Part shown: positions 31,120 to 39,437 of the stretch, one piece after another | How positions within the stretch are numbered: the first letter of the stretch is position 1 | How the letters are laid out: the number at the start of each line of letters is the position of its first letter | Assembly: GCA_913057135.1 (NCBI GenBank) | Contig: CAJXNM010000010.1 | Coordinates: forward strand, 1 to 64,000 | Direction of reading: 5' to 3' | DNA from: an uncultured Halieaceae bacterium | GTDB taxonomy: Bacteria > Pseudomonadota > Gammaproteobacteria > Pseudomonadales > Halieaceae | DNA length: 64,000 nt | Translations under genes and position numbers: made by a program | Notes under the pieces: model-generated | Seen by the model: the letters and a program-made list of their open reading frames with translations, nothing else | Databases searched by the model: none | Told to the model about the DNA's origin: nothing

Positions 31120-32382
31120 ATGGCGGCAGAGCAGGTTCAGGAATTCGGTTTCGGCACACAAATTCGAAAGTCTCCCTATTTTGATGCCACTGTGCGATGG
31201 GGTGCTCAGGGCTTCTCGGTCTACAACCATATGTATATTCCCCGAGACTTTGGTGATCCGGAGCAGAACTTTTGGAACCTGGTGAATGACGCCATCCTTT
31301 GCGATGTAGCCGTTGAGCGCCAGGTAGAGATCACGGGCCCCGACGCCGCCGAGTTTGTGCAGCTGCTGACGCCACGGGATCTCTCGACCTGTGCAGTAGG
31401 GCAATGCAAATATGTTCTTATCACCAATGCTGAGGGTGGAATCCTTAACGACCCGGTTTTACTGAAGCTGGCTGAAGACCGCTTTTGGCTGTCCCTGGCG
31501 GACAGCGATATTCTGTTGTGGGCCCAAGGGGTTGCCATTAACTCGGGGCTCGATGTGACGATTTTTGAGCCCGATGTATCGCCCTTGCAGTTACAGGGTC
31601 CCAAGTCTGGGGACATCATGTATGCCTTGTTCGGTGATGCCATTCTCGACTTGCGCTACTACTGGGCAAGCGAGTTCGAGCTCGACGGCATCCCGCTGAT
31701 CATCTCGCGAACCGGTTGGTCGAGCGAGCTGGGTTATGAAATCTATCTCTGTGACGGTAGTAAAGGGGACCAACTTTGGGAAACCTTGATGCGCGTAGGT
31801 GGCCCAATGGGTTTGAAACCCGGCCACACCTCGACTATCCGGCGTATTGAGGGCGGCATGCTGTCCTATCACGCCGATATGGATAGCCAAACCAATCCCT
31901 TTGAACTGGGATTAGATCGTCTCGTTGCCCTCGATAGCGACGTCAACTTTATTGGTAAAGAGGCATTGCTGCGCATCCGGGCCGAGGGTGTTCGCAGGAA
32001 GCAGGTGGGGCTCATTATTGATGCGCCTGCCTTGACGGGCCCCAATACCCGTTACTGGCCTGTGCAACACGCCGGTACCGGTATTGGACGAGTTACCTCT
32101 GCGGTGTATTCCCCAAGGCTCGATGCCAATATTGCCCTTGCCATGGTGGACATTGACTACGCCGAGATCGGCATGGAACTCACCGTGTTGATGGCTGGTG
32201 AGCCAGTGGCCGCGACAGTGGCTGAAAAGCCATTTTTCGATCCCAAAAAAGCGTTGGCGGCGAAGTCCGCTGTGGCCATCGAGTCTGTGGCAGCTGTGCA
32301 ACCCACACCCGTGGATATACCGACGATGCCCGGTGCGCTGTTGAATCAAGGGCCCGATAACAGCGACGCATTCTCGCACTGA
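31120..32382 (+). CDS. DmdA-like aminomethyltransferase-fold protein (DMSP demethylase family)
   Basis: A 420-residue GcvT-fold protein closer to DmdA than to T-protein of glycine cleavage. The shared features are FSVYNHMYIPRDF (DmdA 'yt.YNhmllP..f'), CDVAVERQVEITGPDA, LTPRDLSTCAVGQCKYVLI, GGILNDPVLLKLAEDRFWLSLADSDI, VEPDVSPL-like FEPDVSPLQLQGP and RRIEGGMLSYHADMD. DmdA moves a methyl group from dimethylsulfoniopropionate to tetrahydrofolate, giving methylmercaptopropionate. A MetF-like gene next door would recycle the 5-methyl-THF and a ligase follows, which supports the reading. The last 40 residues are low-complexity. Paralogues without demethylase activity exist, so activity is probable, not certain. 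It has AAGAGGG before its ATG and a repeat-bearing leader. Confidence 0.72.
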   Translation: MAAEQVQEFGFGTQIRKSPYFDATVRWGAQGFSVYNHMYIPRDFGDPEQNFWNLVNDAILCDVAVERQVEITGPDAAEFVQLLTPRDLSTCAVGQCKYVLITNAEGGILNDPVLLKLAEDRFWLSLADSDILLWAQGVAINSGLDVTIFEPDVSPLQLQGPKSGDIMYALFGDAILDLRYYWASEFELDGIPLIISRTGWSSELGYEIYLCDGSKGDQLWETLMRVGGPMGLKPGHTSTIRRIEGGMLSYHADMDSQTNPFELGLDRLVALDSDVNFIGKEALLRIRAEGVRRKQVGLIIDAPALTGPNTRYWPVQHAGTGIGRVTSAVYSPRLDANIALAMVDIDYAEIGMELTVLMAGEPVAATVAEKPFFDPKKALAAKSAVAIESVAAVQPTPVDIPTMPGALLNQGPDNSDAFSH

Positions 32383-32416
32383 CCTTGCCATTAACTCGCG
32401 GCTGCCGGAGGGCGTC

Positions 32417-33307
32417 ATGACATACACCCCATCTGTTGTTCACGGTGACACCACGCCCACCAAGAATGCCCTATCGGCGCTGCTGCAGGACTGCTCGATA
32501 GAGGTACTGCCCCGCACCGCAGCAAAAATCGCGCAGTTTGCGGATTTGTTACCCCTAGGTCGTCGTGTCTATATTGCGCATATCGAAGGTTCAACCATCG
32601 ATGACATGGTGGCCACCGCCGCTCGCTTGCGCAAAGAGGGCTACGAGCCAATGCCCCATATTCCGGCGCGTCTGGTACCCGATCTGCCAACACTCAGCCA
32701 TTGGGTGGCGCGTTACAAGAACGAGGCAGGGGTAAAGCAAGCCTTGTTACTGGGTGGGGGTCGAGGACAACCGGTGGGCAGCTTTTCAGATTCGATGCAG
32801 TTGGTAGAGACTGGAGTTTTCGACGGCTTCGAGCGTCTTCATTTCGCCGGTCACCCTGAGGGTAATCGTGATATTGATCCCGATGGTTCCGACCGTGAAC
32901 TGATGGCGGCACTGCGTTGGAAGCAGGCCTTCACCGAGCGCAGTGATGCTGCGGTAGCCTTGGTCACCCAATTCTGTTTCGACCCTGCACCCGTTGTTAC
33001 TTGGAGTCAACGACTGGCCGAAGAGGGCATTGAGCTGCCGGTACATTTAGGAGTGGCGGGCCCAACCAAATTGCAGACGCTCATGAAGTTTGCCCTTTCC
33101 TGCGGTATTGGCCCCAGTGTGAAGGTGCTGCAGAAGCGCGCCCGCGATGTCCGTAAATTGCTGTTACCCTACGAGCCCACTGAGTTCCTTGAGGCGCTGC
33201 AACTGGCACTGGCGAACAATCCTCAAATGCCTATCGCACAGCTACACTTCTTCCCTCTGGGCGGCATAGCCGCAAGCGCTAATTGGATTTGTGATAACAG
33301 CCAGTAA
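32417..33307 (+). CDS. metF: Methylenetetrahydrofolate reductase-like protein
   Basis: A 296-residue TIM barrel of the MTHFR family. It shows YIAHIEGSTIDDMVATAARLRKEGYEPMPHIPARL (the usual 'h......d....l.....G...h.taR'), ALLLGGGRGQP, the FAGHPEGNRDI motif, FCFDP and HLGVAGPTKLQTLMKFALSCGIG, all at family spacing. The reaction interconverts 5-methyl- and 5,10-methylene-THF using FAD and NADH. In this operon it most likely oxidises methyl-THF formed by the DmdA-like protein, as MetF-type genes do near DMSP and betaine demethylases. It has GGAGG before ATG 32417 and starts 34 bases after the previous stop. Confidence 0.82.
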   Translation: MTYTPSVVHGDTTPTKNALSALLQDCSIEVLPRTAAKIAQFADLLPLGRRVYIAHIEGSTIDDMVATAARLRKEGYEPMPHIPARLVPDLPTLSHWVARYKNEAGVKQALLLGGGRGQPVGSFSDSMQLVETGVFDGFERLHFAGHPEGNRDIDPDGSDRELMAALRWKQAFTERSDAAVALVTQFCFDPAPVVTWSQRLAEEGIELPVHLGVAGPTKLQTLMKFALSCGIGPSVKVLQKRARDVRKLLLPYEPTEFLEALQLALANNPQMPIAQLHFFPLGGIAASANWICDNSQ

Positions 33308-33317
33308 CGGGAGTTGT

Positions 33318-33755
33318 ATGTCAGATACGTGGGCTCGCTATCGAAGGACCGATCAGGAGGTGGACGAGATTCTGCGGTCTGTAAAGACCATTGCAGTGGT
33401 CGGTGCCAGCGCCAATCCGAATAAATTCAGTTACGACGTCATACGTGTTTTACTCGAGCGCGGGTATGACGTAGCCGCGGTTAATCCGGCCGCGACACTA
33501 GAGCACATTGCCGGAGCGCCGGTGTACGCTTCTTTGTCTGGCATCCCCCATCCCATCGATATGGTCGAGGTCTTCCGCCCCAGCGCCGAATTACCCTCTG
33601 TTGCAGTGCAAGCCATAGAGATGGGGGCGCGCGTGCTCTGGGGGCAGTTAGACGTGTACGATGAGCGAGCTGGCGATACCGCTGTGGCCGCAGGGCTGCA
33701 AGTCGTCATGGATCGATGTCCTAAGATTGAGTTTCAACGCTGGGAGAGGGAATGA
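33318..33755 (+). CDS. CoA-binding domain protein (YccU-like)
   Basis: A 145-residue Rossmann protein with IAVVGASANPNKFSYDVIRVLLERGYDVAAVNP at the N-terminus, then PVYASLSGIPHPIDMVEVFRPSAELPSVAVQAIEMGARVLWGQLDV. This is the stand-alone CoA-binding domain family related to succinyl-CoA synthetase alpha; the exact role is unknown. ATG 33318 follows GGGAG and fits the family start better than the upstream in-frame ATG 33291. It overlaps the next gene by four bases (ATGA) and so is coupled to it; the neighbours point to acyl-CoA chemistry. Confidence 0.82.
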   Translation: MSDTWARYRRTDQEVDEILRSVKTIAVVGASANPNKFSYDVIRVLLERGYDVAAVNPAATLEHIAGAPVYASLSGIPHPIDMVEVFRPSAELPSVAVQAIEMGARVLWGQLDVYDERAGDTAVAAGLQVVMDRCPKIEFQRWERE

Positions 33756-34549
33756 CCACACCACTAGTGCTACGCAGTGACGCGGATGGCATCGCCACGC
33801 TGACGTTAAATGCCCCGGAAACCATCAATGCTCTGTCTGAAGCCATGATGGACGCCCTATCTGCACAGCTTGATGCTATCGGGAACGACGGCTCGGTGCG
33901 CGTTGTTATCTTACGTGGAGCGGGCAAGCATTTTTGTGCCGGGCATAACCTCAAGGAAATGATATCCCATCGCGAGGATAGTGACGGGGGTTCAGGGTAT
34001 TTTCATAACTTGTTCAAGCGCTGTTCACGGATGATGCTGCAGCTGACCGAACTGCCCCAACCAGTGATTGCAGAGGTAAGTGGTATTGCGACCGCGGCAG
34101 GGTGCCAACTAGTCGCCAGCTGTGATTTGGCGGTGGCCAGTAGCGATGCGCGATTCGCCACCTCCGGGGTCAATATTGGCTTGTTTTGTGCCACCCCTAT
34201 GGTGGCGCTAACCCGTAACGTACCGGCTAAACAGGGCTTGGCCATGTTGCTGACCGGTGATTTTGTGTCTGCAGACCATGCCCTGAGTATCGGTCTTATC
34301 AACGACGTGGCCGAGCCCGATCAGCTGGCTGATACCACCATGGCATTGGCAACAACGATTGCCAGTAAGTCGCCCGTGGCAATTCGAATCGGCAAGCAGG
34401 CGTTTTATGCTCAGGCGACCCTTGATAGGGAGCAAGCCTATGAACTTGCCGCCCGCGCCATGGCGGACAATATGATGGCCTGTGATGCGCAAGCAGGTAT
34501 TCAAGCGTTTATCGACAAGCAGCCGATGCCCCCTTGGGAGGGCAAATGA
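33752..34549 (+). CDS. Crotonase-fold protein, ECHDC3-like, catalytic glutamates replaced
   Basis: A 265-residue enoyl-CoA hydratase/isomerase-family protein. Oxyanion-hole and CoA marks are present (HFCAGHNLKEM, SGIATAAGCQLVASCDLAVASSDARFATSGVNIGLF). The two glutamates used for hydration in classic crotonase are replaced: Gln in AAGCQL, and Gly in TSGVNIGL. This pattern matches the ECHDC3 group, whose activity is not established, and makes a DmdD-type hydratase unlikely. It lies in a coupled run with the CoA-binding protein before and the ligase after, each joined by ATGA. It may bind an acyl-CoA or do a different reaction on it. Confidence 0.8.
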   Translation: MTTPLVLRSDADGIATLTLNAPETINALSEAMMDALSAQLDAIGNDGSVRVVILRGAGKHFCAGHNLKEMISHREDSDGGSGYFHNLFKRCSRMMLQLTELPQPVIAEVSGIATAAGCQLVASCDLAVASSDARFATSGVNIGLFCATPMVALTRNVPAKQGLAMLLTGDFVSADHALSIGLINDVAEPDQLADTTMALATTIASKSPVAIRIGKQAFYAQATLDREQAYELAARAMADNMMACDAQAGIQAFIDKQPMPPWEGK

Positions 34550-36162
34550 TCTACGCTGGCCCTGAGCTCGATAAAAACCCTGCCAATTACACAGCTTTAT
34601 CACCGGTCTCTATTTTAAAACGCGTTGAACGGGTTCACCCCGAGCGTCTAGCACAGGTACACGGAGACATACGCCGTACATGGGGCGAGGTCGCCGAGCG
34701 GTGCAGGCGGCTGGCGTCGGCCCTTACCGGGCGGGGGATTGGTGCGGGCGACACCGTTGCGCTTATTGCACCGAATATTCCCGAGAGTCTCGAGTGCGCT
34801 TTAGGGTTGCCCCTGCTGGGTGCCGTACTGAATGCGAATAATGTACGACTCGACGCCAAGACCCTCGCCTACATTCTCAATCACGGTGAGGCTCGGGTGC
34901 TGCTGGTGGACACCGAATTCGGGCCGCTAGCACGGGAAGCTTTGGCTTTGTCGGGCCGCAGCATGCTTGTGGTTGATATTGAGGACAGTCAGGGCCCAGG
35001 TGGCGAGCGCATTGGTGATCTCACCTATGAGGCGCTGCTGGCCGAGGGCGATCCCGCCACGCCCTACACGCTGCCCGAAGATGAGTGGGATGCGTTGGCG
35101 CTCAACTACACATCGGGTACCACCGGTAACCCCAAAGGAGTTGTCTATTCCCACAGGGGGGCGTGGACCAACGCGGTTAACAATGTGGTGACCTGGGAAA
35201 TGCCGCATCACCCGGTCTACCTGTGGACCTTGCCACTGTTTCACTGCAACGGTTGGTGTTTTCCCTGGACCATTACACTGCTGGCGGGCACCCACGTATT
35301 TCTTCGTAGTCCCCATGCAGAGGGGATCTATCAGGCTTTTGCCGATCATGGGGTTACCCACTTGTGTGGCGCTCCGATCATCATGTCGATGATTGCTCAG
35401 GCGCCGCAGGATCAACGTCGCCCCTTCGAGCAACAGGTGAAGATGATGACTGCGGCTGCGCCGCCTCCGGCCTCGGTTATTGCGGCCATGGAAGCCATGG
35501 GGATCAGCATCACCCACGTCTACGGGCTGACAGAAGTCTATGGACCGGCGGTGGTATGCGCTGAGAAACCCGAGTGGTCCAGCCTTAACGCAGAGCAACG
35601 CGCAAGTCTTAAGGCCCGCCAAGGGGTAGCTTACGAACTTGAGGAGGATGTGCTGGTGCTGGATCCCGATACATCCAAACCCGTGCCCTGGGATGGCACA
35701 ACCCAAGGGGAAGTAGCGTTTCGGGGCAATATTGTGATGAAAGGCTATTTGAAGCAGCCTGAGGTGACGGCGAAGGCCTTTCGGGACGGCTGGTTTTGGT
35801 CCGGTGATCTCGCGGTGCAGCATCCCGACGGCTATATTGATATCCGCGATCGCTCCAAAGACATCATTATTTCCGGCGGTGAGAACATTTCATCGATCGA
35901 GGTTGAAAATGCCCTGTATAGCCATCCGGCGGTAAGTTTGGTGGCCGTTGTGGCGATGCCCGATGAAAAATGGGGCGAAGTTCCCTGTGCTTTTGTCGAG
36001 CTGCACCCTGGGCAGAGCGCAAGCGAGGATGAACTCATTGCCCATGCGCGCAAGTCTCTGGCCGGGTTTCAACGACCGAAAAAAATCCTGTTCGAGACCC
36101 TACCGAAAACCTCGACCGGTAAAATCCGAAAGAACGAGTTACGACAGCGTTTAAAAACCTGA
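34546..36162 (+). CDS. Acyl-CoA synthetase (DmdB-like AMP-forming ligase)
   Basis: A 538-residue ANL-superfamily ligase. It has the P-loop YTSGTTGNPKG, YLWTLPLFHCNGWCFPW (the A4-type motif shared by FadD and DmdB), HVYGLTEVYGP, GWFWSGDLAVQHPDGYIDIRDRSKDIIISGGENISS and the C-terminal lysine in KTSTGKIRKNELR. It would form an acyl-CoA from a carboxylic acid, ATP and CoA. In the setting of a DmdA-like gene, methylmercaptopropionate is a natural substrate, but short and medium fatty acids are equally possible for this group. ATG 34546 overlaps the preceding stop and has GGGAGGG upstream. It ends 12 bases into the convergent GST gene. Confidence 0.87.
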   Translation: MIYAGPELDKNPANYTALSPVSILKRVERVHPERLAQVHGDIRRTWGEVAERCRRLASALTGRGIGAGDTVALIAPNIPESLECALGLPLLGAVLNANNVRLDAKTLAYILNHGEARVLLVDTEFGPLAREALALSGRSMLVVDIEDSQGPGGERIGDLTYEALLAEGDPATPYTLPEDEWDALALNYTSGTTGNPKGVVYSHRGAWTNAVNNVVTWEMPHHPVYLWTLPLFHCNGWCFPWTITLLAGTHVFLRSPHAEGIYQAFADHGVTHLCGAPIIMSMIAQAPQDQRRPFEQQVKMMTAAAPPPASVIAAMEAMGISITHVYGLTEVYGPAVVCAEKPEWSSLNAEQRASLKARQGVAYELEEDVLVLDPDTSKPVPWDGTTQGEVAFRGNIVMKGYLKQPEVTAKAFRDGWFWSGDLAVQHPDGYIDIRDRSKDIIISGGENISSIEVENALYSHPAVSLVAVVAMPDEKWGEVPCAFVELHPGQSASEDELIAHARKSLAGFQRPKKILFETLPKTSTGKIRKNELRQRLKT

Positions 36163-36879
36163 AGTACTCTTAGAGAGTGAAAACTGGCGCGCCTCACTGG
36201 CTAGGGTGCCAACAGGTGAGGGCCACAGGAGTGGCGGATCTTCGGGCTTCCAGGGCACCCTTTTATCCATGACGCCGGTAAAAAGCGCGCTGCTGAGCCA
36301 GCGTCGCAGCCAGCTTTGCAGCAGGGGATAGGGTGCTTGCTCGAACCATGCTGCGTCGACACCAGCGAACTGCCGAACAAAAGGTACGATGGCGGCATCG
36401 AGCGCACCGCCGTGTTGTCCCGATAACCATGGTGCTTCGGTTAAGCGACGTTCCAAGCACATTAAAAAGGCCTCTGCTTGGGTACGATAATAGACAACGT
36501 CGTAGTCTGGGTGGCGGTCAGCGTATTTATAGCGATCTAGCCAGTGTTTGAATTCCTTGTCGTTGCGCTCAAGCAAGGGATCCCCAAGACCCACCCCTAC
36601 TCGCCACGGGTGGGTAGAATCGAGTTGGGATATTGCCCAATGCATGATGTCCCGGCTTTCATCCAAAATATGGTCATCGTTAAGCACTAAAACCGGTACG
36701 GTGCCCTTGGGTGATACCTGCAGTAGCGTCTGTGGTTTGTTCGCTAATTTGACTTCCCGCAGTTGTACCTGTTGTTGGGTGGCCGCAAGCGCGAGCCGTG
36801 CTCGAATGGCATACGGACAGCGCCGAAACGAGTACAGTATCGGCGGTGAGTCAGTTGTCGATGAGCCTGTGGTCGTCAT
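36151..36879 (-). CDS. Glutathione S-transferase-like protein
   Basis: A 242-residue protein with an N-terminal thioredoxin-like half, ILYSFRRCPYAIRARLALAAT (a CPYA motif) and KGTVPVLVLNDDHILDESRDIMHWA (the cis-Pro and the 'ES' glutathione-binding pair). An all-helical C-terminal half follows. This fits the GST superfamily, near the glutaredoxin-2/omega-like group since the Cys is present. It may reduce or conjugate a reactive thiol or metabolite. It converges with the ligase gene, with a 12-base overlap, and lies back to back with the BciA-like gene (25 bases). Confidence 0.8.
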   Translation of the reverse strand: MTTTGSSTTDSPPILYSFRRCPYAIRARLALAATQQQVQLREVKLANKPQTLLQVSPKGTVPVLVLNDDHILDESRDIMHWAISQLDSTHPWRVGVGLGDPLLERNDKEFKHWLDRYKYADRHPDYDVVYYRTQAEAFLMCLERRLTEAPWLSGQHGGALDAAIVPFVRQFAGVDAAWFEQAPYPLLQSWLRRWLSSALFTGVMDKRVPWKPEDPPLLWPSPVGTLASEARQFSLSKSTSGF

Positions 36880-36904
36880 GGGTTAAAAGGAGAGGGCATC
36901 GTTC

Positions 36905-37921
36905 GTGCGTGTTTTAGTGGCTGGCAGCTCAGGTACCGTGGGAATGGCAGTCACCCGTGCACTGTTGCAGCGTGGTGTCCATGTGGTTGCACTCAGTCGC
37001 TACTCGCCTGAGCACATGCAGTCTAAGCTAAGTGAGCAGCGGTATGCTAACACGACCCTGAGTGCTGTCGCGCACGCCGATATGCCGGGCCGACTTCACT
37101 GTATCCAGCACGACATAAGCCAGACGTCGCTCACCAACCGAGATATTGGAACCGTAGATGCGCTTGTGTCCTGCTTGAGTAGTCGTTCAGGCGCGCCGGA
37201 CGATGCGCGACGAGTCGATTTTGAAGCGAATGTTCGATTGCTTGATTACGCCGCATCCCTGTCTCAGATCGGTCGCTTTCTACTGGTGTCAGCCATCTGC
37301 GTGCAAAAACCAAAACTCGCTTTTCAGCACGAGAAACTGCGTTTCGAGGCGCTACTGCGCGCTGGCGATATCCCCTACACGATCGTAAGGCCCACTGCCT
37401 ACTTCAAATCTTTATCGGGGCAGGTTGAACGTCTGCGCGCGGGTAAACCTTTCCTCATGTTTGGCGATGGTGAATTGACTGCCTGTAAACCGATTGCAGA
37501 TGAGGACTTGGCTCAGTACATCGCAGACGGCTTAACGTCTGCTGATACCTTGGGCCGTGTGTTGCCCATTGGGGGTCCGGGACCTGCGCTGACCCCCAAG
37601 CAGCAGGGTAGGTTGTTAGCCGCGACACTCAATGTCCCTTTTAAAAGTCGTTCAATTAATCCCGATTGGTTTATCAAGGGGGCGGGTTTACTGGATCGCT
37701 TGGCACCGCTATCGAAAACCATGCACCGACGCGCCGAGTTTTTACGCATTGCCCACTACTACGCGACAGAATCTATGCTGTGTTGGGACGATGAGCAGGG
37801 TAGTTACCAGACGGATGCTACCCCCGAGTTTGGTGAGAGGACGTTGGCACAACACTATGCTCAGCTGGCTGCAAATGCCGAGAGCTCAGGGCTTGACTCT
37901 AGCCATAAGCTGTTTAGTTAG
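36905..37921 (+). CDS. BciA-like vinyl-reductase / atypical short-chain dehydrogenase
   Basis: A 338-residue NAD(P)-binding protein, MRVLVAGSSGTVGMAVTRALLQRGVHVVALSR at the start with the glycine motif. The middle has FLLVSAICVQKPKLAFQHEKLRFEALLRAG, YTIVRPTAYFKSLSGQVERLRAGKPFLMFGDGELTACKPIADEDLA and LPIGGPGPALTP. These lines are characteristic of the NADPH-dependent 3,8-divinyl chlorophyllide 8-vinyl reductase BciA, found in bacteriochlorophyll makers. No other pigment gene is in the window, so it may be a BciA of an aerobic anoxygenic phototroph with a scattered cluster, or a paralogue in another pathway. Start GTG 36905 has AGGAGAGGG upstream. Confidence 0.72.
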   Translation: MRVLVAGSSGTVGMAVTRALLQRGVHVVALSRYSPEHMQSKLSEQRYANTTLSAVAHADMPGRLHCIQHDISQTSLTNRDIGTVDALVSCLSSRSGAPDDARRVDFEANVRLLDYAASLSQIGRFLLVSAICVQKPKLAFQHEKLRFEALLRAGDIPYTIVRPTAYFKSLSGQVERLRAGKPFLMFGDGELTACKPIADEDLAQYIADGLTSADTLGRVLPIGGPGPALTPKQQGRLLAATLNVPFKSRSINPDWFIKGAGLLDRLAPLSKTMHRRAEFLRIAHYYATESMLCWDDEQGSYQTDATPEFGERTLAQHYAQLAANAESSGLDSSHKLFS

Positions 37922-38033
37922 CGACGCTTGTATGCCGCTTTTACCGACTGAGCACTGACTGAGCACCGACTGAGTATGTGCCTGTGTTCAGGTGGGCCCT
38001 CTGATTGCCTATCTAGCGCGCACTTAAGGTCTG

Positions 38034-38729
38034 TTATGGGCTTACGGGCAGGTGGCCCACTTTCACCCAGATTAACGTGTCTTGCTCAGTGCGTGGGTAG
38101 TGGCTGCTAAGGTGGGGGCTGCGCAACCATGTGCCTGCGGGGTAGCGCCCGTGCTCATCAATTAACTCCCCCTCGAGTACAAAAATCTCCTCTCCACCCC
38201 AATGCCGGTGGGGCTGAAAGACTTCACCCGCTGGCCAGTGAACGAGGGCAACCGACTCGCCCTCGAATTGGTGTAAGGGCATCACCCTAAGCCCACCCTG
38301 GCCGGGCTGCCAGGCTGTAGTTTGGGTGTTCACGCGAACCTTAGCGGTATCATTGGCATCAAATTGGTGTAATTTCACCAGCAAGTCACAGCCATGTTGG
38401 CTGTAGGGTGCGTGTCCTGACCCCGGGGGGTTGCGCAAGTACATGCCGGCACCCCAGTCCCCTTCGTCGTCAGAGAAGACACCGCTCAGTACCAAAATCT
38501 CTTCCCCTAGGGGATGCTCATGGCGGGGGAAGCTGGCGCCAGGCAGATAACGCACTACACTGGTGGCGTGCCCGGTTTCTGCAAAAGCGCGGGCGAGCGG
38601 CTTTCGCAGAACAGTACCACTGGGACTCGTTTGCCAGTCCATCGCCCGGCTGTCGATAACAACCCGTTGACTGAAATCCATATTAAGGTCGACGACCTGT
38701 GGGGTGGGTGTGTCTTGATGCATGGGCAT
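38034..38729 (-). CDS. Double-cupin protein (ChrR-like cupin)
   Basis: A 231-residue protein with two cupin repeats. The first has FPRHEHPLGEEILVLSGVFSDDEGDWGAGMYLRNPPGSGH and the second FQPHRHWGGEEIFVLEGELIDEHGRYPAGTWLRSPHLSSH. Each carries the H-x-H...E...H metal set. This resembles the C-terminal cupin of the anti-sigma factor ChrR, which senses singlet oxygen, but the zinc-binding anti-sigma domain is absent. It might be a stand-alone metal enzyme or sensor. A terminator of the next leftward gene lies about 40 bases beyond its start. The start Met at 38729 or 38723 cannot be told apart. Confidence 0.75.
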   Translation of the reverse strand: MPMHQDTPTPQVVDLNMDFSQRVVIDSRAMDWQTSPSGTVLRKPLARAFAETGHATSVVRYLPGASFPRHEHPLGEEILVLSGVFSDDEGDWGAGMYLRNPPGSGHAPYSQHGCDLLVKLHQFDANDTAKVRVNTQTTAWQPGQGGLRVMPLHQFEGESVALVHWPAGEVFQPHRHWGGEEIFVLEGELIDEHGRYPAGTWLRSPHLSSHYPRTEQDTLIWVKVGHLPVSP

Positions 38730-38765
38730 ACTTTATCGGGGCACGACCGATGATTTTAGCGGGTT

Positions 38766-38797
38766 GAAAACAAAACGGGCCACCAAAAGGCAGCCCG
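38766..38797 (-). terminator. Rho-independent terminator for the leftward exported-protein gene
   Basis: Read leftward, a 9-bp stem with two wobble pairs and a TTTT loop (stem arms 38789-38797 and 38776-38784) is followed by TTTTGTTTTC. It lies about 50 bases after the stop of the gene at 38845-39240. Confidence 0.75.
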
Positions 38798-38844
38798 AGT
38801 AGTCTTTGCACTGCAGTAATGACACTACAGCCTAATGATGAGAC

Positions 38845-39240
38845 CTAGTTAATAGTTGGAACACCTTTACCCGGTGCGCCGCGCCAGCGGCGGTTGGGTG
38901 CTAGCGCTTCTTGGGTTTCCTCAAAGCGTGCAAACTCAACACTCTCTACAGGCTCAAAACTGATACGTGCACGGCTGGGTGCGAGTGATTTACCTGGCGC
39001 TCCGCGGCGCTGTACTTCAGTTACCATCATCGCAACATCACCTGATGCCCGTGGCGCCCATGCGGCATAGGCTTCGGGATTGGTGCTGCGCTGAACAATC
39101 TGCCGGTGAAATGGTGGCTTGCCCGATGTATCGATAACCATTAAACGATCGGCGTCTAGTTGTTTGACGGTCGTGCCTGCGTTGGCGCTCATGGCGACCG
39201 CAACGCTACCCAACGCTACCAGCAATGATTTTAATAACAT
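38845..39240 (-). CDS. Small exported protein with RGAPGK repeats
   Basis: A 131-residue protein with a Sec signal (MLLKSLLVALGSVAVAMSANA). The mature part carries the short repeat RRGAPGKSLAPSRAR and later RRWRGAPGKGVPTIN, separated by about 35 residues. No family is recognised. The basic, glycine- and proline-containing repeat could bind an acidic surface or be a processing site. It has its own terminator. Confidence 0.6.
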   Translation of the reverse strand: MLLKSLLVALGSVAVAMSANAGTTVKQLDADRLMVIDTSGKPPFHRQIVQRSTNPEAYAAWAPRASGDVAMMVTEVQRRGAPGKSLAPSRARISFEPVESVEFARFEETQEALAPNRRWRGAPGKGVPTIN

Positions 39241-39437
39241 GGTGTGCTTCTCCTCTATTTACGTATCTGCGTACTACTACTTACCTGCTCAGTATTGGTG
39301 CAGTCTGCACGATAGGGGTGCAAGTATTCTAGGGCCACCCATCATAGTTTTCTGCTATCACGCTGATTCCAAACGAATTTTAAGTTTGGCACTGATTTTG
39401 CTGTGTTATTCATAAGCTCAATAGTTGAGATCCAGTG

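Noticed and set aside
33752-34549. DmdD (methylthioacryloyl-CoA hydratase)
   Set aside because: Both catalytic glutamates of active crotonases are replaced (Gln and Gly); the pattern is ECHDC3-like.
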